Shown piece after piece: positions 6,388 to 13,554 of a stretch of 16,069 bases of DNA; position 1 is the first letter of the stretch; each line of letters opens with the position of its first letter. The DNA comes from an uncultured Eubacteriales bacterium (lineage in GTDB: Bacteria > Bacillota > Clostridia > Christensenellales > Aristaeellaceae). The DNA lies in the NCBI GenBank assembly GCA_900553295.1, contig USCR01000042.1, positions 1 through 16,069 of the forward strand, read 5' to 3'. The position numbers and the translations under genes are program-made. Under the pieces are notes generated by a model. The model saw only the letters and a program-made list of their open reading frames with translations, ran no database searches and was not told where the DNA came from.

Positions 6388-7319
6388 CAGAGGTGCTGCT
6401 GGCCTGCTACAACGGGGAAAAGTACCTGCCGCCGCTGCTGGCTTCCCTCAGCGCCCAGGGGGAAAAGGATTTTCGCGTGCTCATGCAGGACGACGGCTCC
6501 CGGGACGGCACCCTGGCGCTGCTCAAAAGCCAGGCGGAGGCGGACAGCCGCTTTCTGCTTACGGCGGATGCCAGCCCTGCCCGCCTGCGGGGGGCTATCG
6601 GCAATTTCTGGAGCCTGCTGGGGCAGTCCCGCGGGGACTATACCGCCCTGTGCGACCAGGACGACGTGTGGCATGCCGATCGTTTGCAAGCCGGGCTGGC
6701 GGCCATGGGGGAGGCCGAGGCCCGCTGGGGCCGGGAAACGCCCCTGCTGGTGCACAGCGATGCCCGGGTGGTGGACGCCTCCGGCCGGGTGCTGCACGAG
6801 AGCTTCTTTGCCCATCAGGGGTGGGACTTCCGGGCGGTGGAGCTTCCCCGGCTGCTGGTGCAGAACAATGTTACCGGCTGCACGGTGCTCATGAACCGTC
6901 CCCTGCGGGAATTGGCCCTGCGCTGTGGTGACCCGGCGAAAATGTACATGCACGATTGGTTTCTGGCCCTGACCGCCGCCGCCTTTGGGCATGTGGTGTG
7001 CCTGCCCCGGCCGCTGGTGGATTACCGCCAGCATGGCAACAATGAGATGGGGGCCAGCGCCGCGGGACTGGCGGAACGGGGGGTGCGCGCCCTTTCGGCC
7101 CGGGAACGGGGCAAGGCGCGCATAGCCCTGACCTATCGCCATACCCGGGACTTCGCCGCGGCCTACGGCGCACTGCTGCCGCCCGCGGCCCGGGAGATTA
7201 TCGACCGATACCTGGCCCTGGAGCACAGGCCCAAGCCTGCCCGCGTATGGGGCATGCTTCGGGGCGGATACCGCATGCAAAGCCCGGTAACCCGGGCTGG
7301 ACAGATTTTCTTTTGCTGA
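6384..7319 (+). CDS. Family 2 glycosyltransferase, RgpB-like rhamnosyltransferase
   Basis: This 311-residue GT2 enzyme opens with TEVLLACYNGEKYLPPLL and carries VLMQDDGSRDGT (D36, D37), the metal site CDQDDVWHADRL (91-94), an MHDWFLAL segment with D191, and YRQHGNN (214-220). The last two are typical of RgpB-type transferases that build rhamnose polymers. GTG at 6384 overlaps the upstream TGA in a GTGA arrangement, implying translational coupling. ATG at 6369 is an alternative that adds five residues, and the open frame reaches 6351. Two successive rhamnosyl-like transferases suggest a short rhamnose-containing unit on a wall or surface polysaccharide, but no dTDP-rhamnose synthesis genes are in view. 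Confidence 0.9.
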   Translation: MTEVLLACYNGEKYLPPLLASLSAQGEKDFRVLMQDDGSRDGTLALLKSQAEADSRFLLTADASPARLRGAIGNFWSLLGQSRGDYTALCDQDDVWHADRLQAGLAAMGEAEARWGRETPLLVHSDARVVDASGRVLHESFFAHQGWDFRAVELPRLLVQNNVTGCTVLMNRPLRELALRCGDPAKMYMHDWFLALTAAAFGHVVCLPRPLVDYRQHGNNEMGASAAGLAERGVRALSARERGKARIALTYRHTRDFAAAYGALLPPAAREIIDRYLALEHRPKPARVWGMLRGGYRMQSPVTRAGQIFFC

Positions 7320-7336
7320 AAGGAAGGAATATTCCC

Positions 7337-7906
7337 ATGCTGACCATGGAACGCGCCAAGGAACTCAATGATGCCATGGTAACCGAGCCGCATCTGCGCG
7401 TGCACGCCCTGAGCGTCAGCGCCGCCATGCGGGCCATGGCCGCCTACTTTGGCGAGGACGCCGAGCACTGGGCTGCCATCGGTTACCTGCACGATTACGA
7501 TTATGAACGCTACCCCGAGGAGCACCTCCAGCATACCGCGGAGCCGCTCACGGAAGCGGGCCTTACCCAGGAGGAGGTCCGCGCCATCCTCAGCCACGGC
7601 TATGGCGTGTGCTCGGACGTGGAACCGGTGACCAACCTGGAAAAGAGCCTGTACACCGTGGATGAGCTCACGGGCATCATCGGCGCCTGCGCCCGCATGC
7701 GTCCCAATGGGCTGCACGACCTGGAGGTAAGCAGCTTCATGAAGAAATTCAAGGACAAGAAGTTTGCCGCCAAGTGCGACCGGGAGCTCATCAAGGGCGG
7801 CTGTGCCATGCTGGGCATGGACGTGAAGGACGTGGCGGCCATCTGCATTGAGGGCATGCGGCCCTACGCCCACGAGCTGGGCCTGGATGGCACCGGAAAC
7901 GCCTGA
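7337..7906 (+). CDS. HD-domain phosphohydrolase-like protein
   Basis: This 189-residue soluble protein has an intact metal-binding HD set: H23 (RVHALSVSAAMR), H52-D53 (GYLHDYDYERYP), H87 (ILSHGYG) and D109 (VDELTGII). Length and order match a common clostridial HD family of unproven substrate. AGGAAGG at 7321-7327 precedes the ATG at 7337, and the gene begins 17 bases after the second glycosyltransferase, so it belongs to the same operon. The C-terminal half (VSSFMKKFKDKKFAAKCDRE) is also typical of that family. A role on a phosphorylated intermediate of the neighbouring glycan pathway is possible but only suggested by location. Confidence 0.88.
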   Translation: MLTMERAKELNDAMVTEPHLRVHALSVSAAMRAMAAYFGEDAEHWAAIGYLHDYDYERYPEEHLQHTAEPLTEAGLTQEEVRAILSHGYGVCSDVEPVTNLEKSLYTVDELTGIIGACARMRPNGLHDLEVSSFMKKFKDKKFAAKCDRELIKGGCAMLGMDVKDVAAICIEGMRPYAHELGLDGTGNA

Positions 7907-7937
7907 GTCCCCAAAAATCGGAAGGAGCGCTTGCCTG

Positions 7938-8810
7938 ATGAAATTTGTGCTGGAGGTCCTCCGGGGCATGGTGATTGGCCTGGCCAATATTATCCCCGGC
8001 GTCAGCGGCGGCACCATGATGGTGTCCATGGGCATCTATGATACGCTGATCCATTGCATTACCCACCTGTTCAAGGAGTTCAAGAAGTCCGTGATGACCC
8101 TGCTGCCCTATGCCATCGGCATGGCGGTGGCCATCGGCGCGTTGAGCTTTGCGCTGAAGTGGGCCTTTGCGAACTATGCCTTGCCCACCAATACGCTGTT
8201 CATCGGGCTGATTCTGGGCGGCTTGCCGGCCATTCTGCGCCAGGTGAAGGGCAAGAAAAAAGGCCCGGTGGGCGCGGTGCTCTTCCTCGCCTTTTTTGCG
8301 CTGATTATCCTTATGCAGCTGTTCCAGAGCGAAAACTCCGTGACCATTCAGCTGAGCGTAGTGGAGGTGCTCAAGCTGTTCGTGCTGGGCGCGGTGGCCT
8401 CGGCTACCATGATCATCCCCGGCGTCAGCGGCTCGATGATCCTCAAAATTTTGGGGTATTACGAGCCGGTGGTCACCGTGGGCATCCCCGGCCTGCTTAC
8501 GGGCTTGCGCTACGGTGACTGGGCGGCGGTGGCAGCCAACCTGGGCATCCTGGTTCCCTTTGGGCTGGGCGTGATTGTGGGCATCTTCGCCATTGCCAAG
8601 CTCATTGAGGTGTTGCTGGCCCGCTGGGAGGGGCAGACCTACTGCGCTATCCTGGGGCTAGTGGCGGCGTCCCCGGTGGCCATCCTCATGTCCACAAACA
8701 TGAGCAACCTGGGCTGGGGCACTCTGCTGGTCAGCCTGGTGACCTTTGCCCTGGGCTTTTATGTGGCCTGGCGCATGAGCGGGACGGAAGAACCGGCACC
8801 CAAGGCGTAA
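7938..8810 (+). CDS. DUF368 membrane protein, PopT-type polyprenyl-phosphate transporter
   Basis: This 290-residue integral membrane protein has the internal duplication that defines DUF368: IIPGVSGGTMMVSMGIYD (residues 18-35) and IIPGVSGSMILKILGYYE (159-176), each in a re-entrant-type hydrophobic hairpin. Several further transmembrane segments follow, and a basic KGKKKGP loop sits near 104-110. Members of this family (PopT) were shown to move undecaprenyl phosphate back to the cytoplasmic face. The ATG at 7938 has GGAAGGAG (7920-7927) ten bases upstream. As last gene after two glycosyltransferases it fits a lipid-carrier recycling role for the same glycan. Family assignment is firm; the specific activity here is inferred from homologues. 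Confidence 0.9.
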   Translation: MKFVLEVLRGMVIGLANIIPGVSGGTMMVSMGIYDTLIHCITHLFKEFKKSVMTLLPYAIGMAVAIGALSFALKWAFANYALPTNTLFIGLILGGLPAILRQVKGKKKGPVGAVLFLAFFALIILMQLFQSENSVTIQLSVVEVLKLFVLGAVASATMIIPGVSGSMILKILGYYEPVVTVGIPGLLTGLRYGDWAAVAANLGILVPFGLGVIVGIFAIAKLIEVLLARWEGQTYCAILGLVAASPVAILMSTNMSNLGWGTLLVSLVTFALGFYVAWRMSGTEEPAPKA

Positions 8811-8842
8811 AGCCTTCTGCCTGCTCAAAAAACGCGTACTTC

Positions 8843-9034
8843 TTCAAGCTGAAACACTGAAGAGGAAACTTTCAGTTTCTTAGCTGGCAAGAACATCAAT
8901 GCGTGTGGGAAACGAAGGTTCCCAAAGGACAATCAGAAAGCCCTTTGGCTGCGCTCGCAGCCGCGAAATCTTCTGCGCTTGCAAACATGTATTGCACAAC
9001 TCGCAAAAAATGATGGATTAAAATACTTTGCCAA
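8843..9034 (+). repeat. Dispersed intergenic repeat, copy A
   Basis: The plus strand here aligns with the minus strand of 1809-2001 over about 190 bp. Its two hairpins are CCAAAGG/CCTTTGG (8922-8928 with 8942-8948) and GGCTGCG-CT-CGCAGCC (8947-8962). The second hairpin differs in sequence from that of copy B but still pairs fully, a compensatory pattern. No conserved open frame exists. It lies between the popT stop and the terminator at 9070, so it would be in the 3' untranslated part of the operon transcript. Confidence 0.8.
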
Positions 9035-9069
9035 CGGTCTGAAGGCGAAAACCTTTCAGATAATGTACG

Positions 9070-9094
9070 AAAAAACCGGAACCGGCGGTTTTTT
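9070..9094 (+). terminator. Intrinsic terminator of the glycosyltransferase-PopT operon
   Basis: AAAAAACCG (9070-9078) and CGGTTTTTT (9086-9094) form a 9-bp stem around a 7-base loop, ending in six T on the plus strand. The stem is A/T symmetrical, so it could also act on the minus strand. Confidence 0.7.
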
Positions 9095-9103
9095 GATGGT
9101 GGC

Positions 9104-9143
9104 TTTGCTTCACCGGAACGTCTTTTTCAAGGCGTGAAGCAAA
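9104..9143. repeat. 10-bp inverted repeat upstream of the GDPD gene
   Basis: TTTGCTTCAC (9104-9113) and GTGAAGCAAA (9134-9143) are perfect inverted copies separated by 20 bases, just after the operon terminator and 26 bases before the next promoter. It may be a second terminator or an operator. Confidence 0.5.
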
Positions 9144-9169
9144 AAAATTTACTCGGCCGAGAGGCTCCG

Positions 9170-9198
9170 TTTACACGGACCATACGTGCGCATATTAC
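9170..9198 (+). promoter_or_regulatory. Probable promoter of the GDPD gene
   Basis: TTTACA (9170-9175, five of six) and TATTAC (9193-9198, four of six) are 17 bases apart. The predicted start near 9205 gives a leader of about 23 bases that still holds the AAAGGAGAGG ribosome site. Confidence 0.6.
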
Positions 9199-9227
9199 AC
9201 TGGGACCGGAAGAAAGGAGAGGATATC

Positions 9228-11099
9228 ATGAAAAAGTTGACTTCCCTGGTGGCGCTCGTGCTGAGTATTGCTTTGCCGGTTTTTGCTGTGGCGGAAGAGC
9301 CCGCGGCAACGCCGGAACCTGTCCCTGCGGAGGAGATCCTGGCCTATACCCAGGTCTATGAGCCGGAAACTTCCTTCGTGCTCTCCTCTACCGTTGCCTG
9401 GAACGCCGATGAAACCGCCCTGGAGGTGGCGGGGGCTCAGGCACGACCCGCAACAGCCCTGGTTTATGTGGACGCAGACTTGCGCGTGACGGACGCCGCT
9501 GGCAAGGAAATTGCTCCTTCCCTGGCTGACTACATTTCCGCCACCGCCGGCACGGTGATTCCCGCGCTGTACGTCTCGGACGCGGAAGCCGCGGCTGCCC
9601 TGAAATTTTACCTCATCGAGTCCGGCCTGGGTGACGTGTTTGTGGCCGCTTCCTATGAAAATGCTGCGCTGGTCAAGGACGTTGCCGACCTGAACCCCGT
9701 GCGCGGCCTGGTGGACTTCCGCGGCATCGTGGAAGCGGACGAGGATACCCTGGATGACATCATTGCCACCACCAACGGCAGTCACGCCAAGGTATGCCTG
9801 ATTTCCCAGGAGATTGCCACGGAGGAAAATGTGCAGTACCTCCAGGGGCGCTGCTCCACGGTGTGGGTGGCTACGTCCTCGGATCAGGTGTCGCTGATGA
9901 CCCAATATACCAACGGCGCCAATGGCGTGCTGGTGGACGACTATCAGGCTGCCCTGGACACCCTGGCCTTTTTCCAGGACGACGCGCCTTCCCTTTTGCG
10001 GCCGTCGCTGATTGTGGGCCATCGGGGTATGCCCAGCGAATACATTGAGAACACCACCCTTTCCGCCATCGGCGCATACGCCGCAGGCGCGGATGCCATC
10101 GAAAACGACATCCATCTTACCGCTGACCGCAAGATCATCATTAACCACGATGAATCCCTGGCCCGCCTCTTCAACCGCCCGGATGTTGAGAACCTGAATA
10201 TCCTGACGCTGGATGAAATTCTCTCCATCCCCTTTGTGAATGATACGGAGAAGGGCGTGCAGGCGGCCAATAACCAGAACGCGTCCAAGTCCCGCTACGG
10301 GTATATCCGCTACCTGCCTTCGCAGCGTATGCCCACCCTGCGCGAGTTCTTTGAGCTGTTCAAGGATTCAGGCGTTGTGCACGACACCGAGATCAAGACC
10401 AACGATCCGGCCATTGTCGTGGCCCTGCGCACGCTGGTGAATGAGTATGACAACTTTGGCGAGCTGTTCACCATTTCTTTCAACGTCAATATCCTGGAGG
10501 AAATGTACAACACCTGGCCCGAGATGTCCGTGGGCGCGCTGGGCATGGAAGGCTATGCCAAGGAAGGCTCCAACCTGCCCATGTACCAGCCCTATGGCGA
10601 CCTGATTGAAAGCGGCGAGGCTACCGTGGAGGAATGCGTGGCCATGCTCTACGCCGAGCTGGACAAGTGGAATGCCACCTACAATCCCTCTTCCGGCTTC
10701 TCCTACGACGTGATTTCGGCTGGACGCCATCGTGGCCTGACCGTATGGCCCTGGACCTACAACAGCGCCGAAGGGTTTGCCGAAGCCTACCTCAATGGCA
10801 TCTATGGCCTGACCACCAATTTCTCCTACTGGGCAAGCGATTTCATCGTGGACCTGGATGCGGAGGATGTGGCCATCACCACGGGTGAATCCCTGCCTGC
10901 GCCGGTGGTAACCACCCAGAACGGACAGCAGGTGCCGGTGGAAGGCCTGGAAGCTATCGCTTTGGAAGGCTCCCTGGATGAAGAAGGCCAGGCGCTGATG
11001 ATCTACCGTCTGAAGCAGGAGCTGGTGATTGACGGCGTCTCCTACGGCAGCTACTACCTCTATTCGAACCCCTTCACCGTAACGGTTACCGCACCGTGA
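9228..11099 (+). CDS. Secreted glycerophosphodiester phosphodiesterase family protein
   Basis: This 623-residue protein starts with a signal peptide (KKLTSLVALVLSIALPVFAVA, residues 2-22, cleavage near AEE). The GDPD catalytic barrel spans about 260-545: VGHRG (H265, R266), ENT (274-276), IENDIH (E292, D294), INHDES (H307, D308) and HDTEIKT (E388, K390), closing with TVWPWTYN and GIYGLTTNF. These are the residues that hydrolyse glycerophosphodiesters to glycerol phosphate plus alcohol. Residues ~30-255 resemble the back half of a second barrel (ANGVLVDDYQAALDTLAFF mimics a GDPD end) but lack catalytic residues. The ~65-residue C-terminal tail is unrecognised; there is no LPxTG or obvious anchor. 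AAAGGAGAGG precedes the ATG closely. It has its own promoter and terminator. Teichoic-acid or phospholipid headgroup turnover outside the cell is likely; the exact substrate is unknown. Confidence 0.92.
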   Translation: MKKLTSLVALVLSIALPVFAVAEEPAATPEPVPAEEILAYTQVYEPETSFVLSSTVAWNADETALEVAGAQARPATALVYVDADLRVTDAAGKEIAPSLADYISATAGTVIPALYVSDAEAAAALKFYLIESGLGDVFVAASYENAALVKDVADLNPVRGLVDFRGIVEADEDTLDDIIATTNGSHAKVCLISQEIATEENVQYLQGRCSTVWVATSSDQVSLMTQYTNGANGVLVDDYQAALDTLAFFQDDAPSLLRPSLIVGHRGMPSEYIENTTLSAIGAYAAGADAIENDIHLTADRKIIINHDESLARLFNRPDVENLNILTLDEILSIPFVNDTEKGVQAANNQNASKSRYGYIRYLPSQRMPTLREFFELFKDSGVVHDTEIKTNDPAIVVALRTLVNEYDNFGELFTISFNVNILEEMYNTWPEMSVGALGMEGYAKEGSNLPMYQPYGDLIESGEATVEECVAMLYAELDKWNATYNPSSGFSYDVISAGRHRGLTVWPWTYNSAEGFAEAYLNGIYGLTTNFSYWASDFIVDLDAEDVAITTGESLPAPVVTTQNGQQVPVEGLEAIALEGSLDEEGQALMIYRLKQELVIDGVSYGSYYLYSNPFTVTVTAP

Positions 11100-11211
11100 G
11101 AAACAAGTAAGGGAGAAAAACAGGTTCCTTTTTGCCAGTAAGGCAGCACGCCGCTGAATCGCTGGCAATCCTCAAGGAAGTACCCGGCATTGGTTTTACC
11201 CGAAAAGTATT

Positions 11212-11290
11212 GCGCACGTATGGACCTGAAGGCTCACAAAGGGCGGCCGCAAAGCCCTTTGGCCGCGAAAAAAGCGGCGTTGCTTACGGT
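11212..11290 (+). repeat. Dispersed intergenic repeat, diverged core copy C
   Basis: Only the centre of the repeat is recognisable: a GTATGG block, GAAGG, then CAAAGGGC/GCCCTTTG (11237-11244 with 11254-11261) and TTTGGCCGCGAAA, matching copies A and B in order and spacing. The second hairpin seen in A and B is missing its arm. It has the same orientation as copy A, so A and C flank the GDPD gene as direct repeats. The rest of 11100-11211 shows nothing I can identify. Confidence 0.55.
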
Positions 11291-11323
11291 TGCAGGCGGG
11301 TAGGCTTGCTCCCGTGCAACCGT
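11286..11323. repeat. Cruciform-like inverted repeat after repeat copy C
   Basis: ACGGTTGCA (11286-11294) and TGCAACCGT (11315-11323) are perfect inverted copies, with an inner CGGG/CCCG pair (11297-11300 and 11311-11314) extending the stem to 13 bp with a two-base bulge. No T-run follows. Function unknown. Confidence 0.5.
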
Positions 11324-11349
11324 TCCCCTGTATGACTAAGGTATCCCCT

Positions 11350-11384
11350 GGCGGGAAAAGCATGTTGCTTTTCCCGCCTTTTTT
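11350..11384 (+). terminator. Strong intrinsic terminator of the GDPD transcript
   Basis: GGCGGGAAAAGCA (11350-11362) and TGCTTTTCCCGCC (11366-11378) make a perfect 13-bp stem with a TGT loop, followed by six T (11379-11384). The T-run is on the plus strand only. It lies in the convergent gap to gerAC. Confidence 0.93.
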
Positions 11385-11407
11385 GTGTGGAAAGGGCGGA
11401 CGTAAAT

Positions 11408-12457
11408 TTATGCCTGGGGCAGCAGCGTGACTTCCGCTTCCACCTGCAGGCGGTGCATTTCCTCCGTCCAGGCTTCCACGGACATGCCCATGGAAAGAGG
11501 ATGGGTGAACATCTCCTGGCGTCGCAGGCCCAGGGCGTCGCAGGAGGCGGCGTTCAGCCGCTGCAGCACCGCCCGCAGGTCCTCCTCCAGGAGCGCTTCG
11601 GCCTGGGCGGGGGCGCCACGGGTCATCAGCGCCCGGCCCACCACCTTTGCGGTGACCTGGCCCTTTGTCCAGTTTACGGAGAGCTCCTTCACATGCAGGG
11701 TGAAAGCGGCCTCCTCCCAGGTGAGGGGCAGGTCCCGGGAACGGCCCAGCAGCAGGGTGAGCAGCTGGGTTTCCCGCAGGGAAAGGGTATCGTGCAAAAG
11801 CCCGTCCTGGCCGATGAGCCCGCAGCCGCCGAAGATCACTTCGCCCTCGCTGCCCGCGGAGAGCGCCTCCGCCGGGGCGTTCAGGCCGTCCTGGGGCAGG
11901 CCCTCCTTTTTCAGGGCCATACGGCCCAGGGCGGGGCTTTGCCGCTGGCCCATGCGGCGCATGTCCGACAGGGTGCTCCCGGGCAAATATCCCAGTTCCA
12001 CCCGGGTGCGCAGCAGGGTGTCCAGGTATTTGCTCAGCCGTACGCCCGTTTGCGGCGTGAGCGTCTCCAGCAGTTGGGAGACGCTATCCTCGGTGAGCAG
12101 GGCCATGGCGCTCAGGCGCATGCTGGGAATGTTGGAGATTTCCGCTACCAGCTGGGGAAAGCCCGCCGAGGCGGCGGTCTCCTGGGAAAAAACCACCAGG
12201 CGCAGCTGCCCGAAATGCAACCGGCTGGGGGAAACCGCCGTCAGCGAGGACAGCGCTTCATCGAAGCTGTCCCCGGCGGCGGAGAGCACCAGGTATTTCT
12301 GGTCGCCCTTGTAGTTGGGCAGCTGTACGGCCACTTCCACCCCGGAGGTGGAGGTGTGCACCCCCAGGCACAGGGCGAAGGAGCGCTCCTCCCCGGGCAG
12401 GGAGGCGCAGCCCCCCAGGCACAGGCAACCCAACAGGAGCAGGAGCAATCGCTTCAT
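11408..12457 (-). CDS. gerAC: Spore germination lipoprotein, Ger(x)C family
   Basis: This 349-residue C subunit of a nutrient germinant receptor sits on the inner spore membrane. It has a lipoprotein signal peptide, RLLLLLLGCLCLGGCASL with lipobox LGGC (C17), followed by the family's N-terminal domain: YLVLSAAGDSFDEALSSLT, SRLHFGQLRLVVFSQETA and AEISNIPSMRLSAMALLTED. The C-terminal half (LPLTWEEAAFTLHVKELSVNW, GQVTAKVVGRAL) matches the large beta domain. AAGGAGG lies eight bases before the ATG, and the start overlaps the gerAB stop as ATGA, implying coupled translation. The symbol denotes family role; the receptor's germinant is unknown. Confidence 0.92.
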   Translation of the reverse strand: MKRLLLLLLGCLCLGGCASLPGEERSFALCLGVHTSTSGVEVAVQLPNYKGDQKYLVLSAAGDSFDEALSSLTAVSPSRLHFGQLRLVVFSQETAASAGFPQLVAEISNIPSMRLSAMALLTEDSVSQLLETLTPQTGVRLSKYLDTLLRTRVELGYLPGSTLSDMRRMGQRQSPALGRMALKKEGLPQDGLNAPAEALSAGSEGEVIFGGCGLIGQDGLLHDTLSLRETQLLTLLLGRSRDLPLTWEEAAFTLHVKELSVNWTKGQVTAKVVGRALMTRGAPAQAEALLEEDLRAVLQRLNAASCDALGLRRQEMFTHPLSMGMSVEAWTEEMHRLQVEAEVTLLPQA

Positions 12458-13554
12458 GGCTTTCGCCTCCTTTTGCACAGCACAGCGCCGGGGAGCAGGC
12501 AGAGGATCAGCACCGCTCCGGGAAGCAACAGGTAAGGCTGCACCAGCTTGAGCACGCCGCGCAGCCGCTGCTCGTCCCACAGGTGGGGGAGCAGCAGCGC
12601 CACCCCCAGGGCCACGCAGAACAGCACCTCCCGGGCAGGCTTGCCCGGGGCCAGGGCGGCGCTGCGGCGCAGGGATACGGCCAGCGCCAGCAGCAGCCCC
12701 AGCACCCAGCCCGTGAGCGCCAGCAGCCGGTTCACCGGCGTCAGGAACACCATGGGCAGCAGCATGGCATCCGCCAGATTTTTCCCCGTGAGCGCCAGTT
12801 CCGTGGGCAGGGAAAAGGCAACCGCCCCCAGCAGCAGGCACAGCAAAAGCAACGCCGGGAGCGGCCCGGTGTCCCGGCGCTGCCCTTTTTCCCGGGAGGG
12901 AAGCTCCGCAAAGAGGATCAAAGGCCAGCCCATGGCCGTCATGTCCAGGAAGAGCGCACGGTTCGCCGCGTTTCCCGCGCCGGACAGGGGAAGCAGATAA
13001 TCCCAGTGCCCGTTCCAGGTCAGCTCAAAAAACAACAGCGCCAGCAGCACCAAAAGAGGGTAGCGCAGCAGCCATACGCACCGGGGAAGACCCTTGCGCT
13101 GACAGCAGCAAAGGGCCGTGACCACCGTGACCGCCGCCATGCCGAAGGGCGCGATGTTCATCACCACCCCCTCGGTGAACAGACACACCACCTCCGTGAG
13201 CGCGGCCTCCCCCTGCCACAGCAGCGCCAGGGTCACATATCCCCGCCAGAGTACCGCCGCCAGGGGATGCAGCCCCGCCTGGAAGGCTTCGGTGAGGGTG
13301 GGGGCGCCGGTGAAGCGCTTGCACAGGGCCGCGATGCCCAGGAGCGCCAGTCCCGGCAGCATGCACAGGGGCGTCATCCAGGTGACGGCCGCCCCCGTTT
13401 GGGCAAAGAGCACGGTAACCCCCTGGCTCAGGGCGGTTACCAGCAGGTACAGCCGCAATTCCGCCCGCAGGCAGCAACGCTCGGCCGCCTGCCGCTGGGC
13501 CAGTTCCGTCAAGGGGGAATGGACCTGGGTGTGGGTTTGAAACAGCCCGCTCAT
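12454..13554 (-). CDS. gerAB: Spore germination protein, GerAB-like permease
   Basis: This 366-residue polytopic membrane protein belongs by position and topology to the GerAB branch of the amino acid-polyamine-organocation superfamily, which binds the germinant. About ten hydrophobic segments are visible from residue ~33 to ~358. A typical mid-protein GerAB stretch is recognisable: NGHWDYLLPLSGAG and FLDMTAMGWPLILFAELPS. It is unusually diverged and carries a ~30-residue hydrophilic N-terminus (FQTHTQVHSPLTELAQRQ) before the first helix. The ATG at 13554 overlaps the gerAA stop by four bases and has GGAGG five bases upstream. Assignment leans partly on being sandwiched between clear gerAA and gerAC genes. 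Confidence 0.83.
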   Translation of the reverse strand: MSGLFQTHTQVHSPLTELAQRQAAERCCLRAELRLYLLVTALSQGVTVLFAQTGAAVTWMTPLCMLPGLALLGIAALCKRFTGAPTLTEAFQAGLHPLAAVLWRGYVTLALLWQGEAALTEVVCLFTEGVVMNIAPFGMAAVTVVTALCCCQRKGLPRCVWLLRYPLLVLLALLFFELTWNGHWDYLLPLSGAGNAANRALFLDMTAMGWPLILFAELPSREKGQRRDTGPLPALLLLCLLLGAVAFSLPTELALTGKNLADAMLLPMVFLTPVNRLLALTGWVLGLLLALAVSLRRSAALAPGKPAREVLFCVALGVALLLPHLWDEQRLRGVLKLVQPYLLLPGAVLILCLLPGAVLCKRRRKP

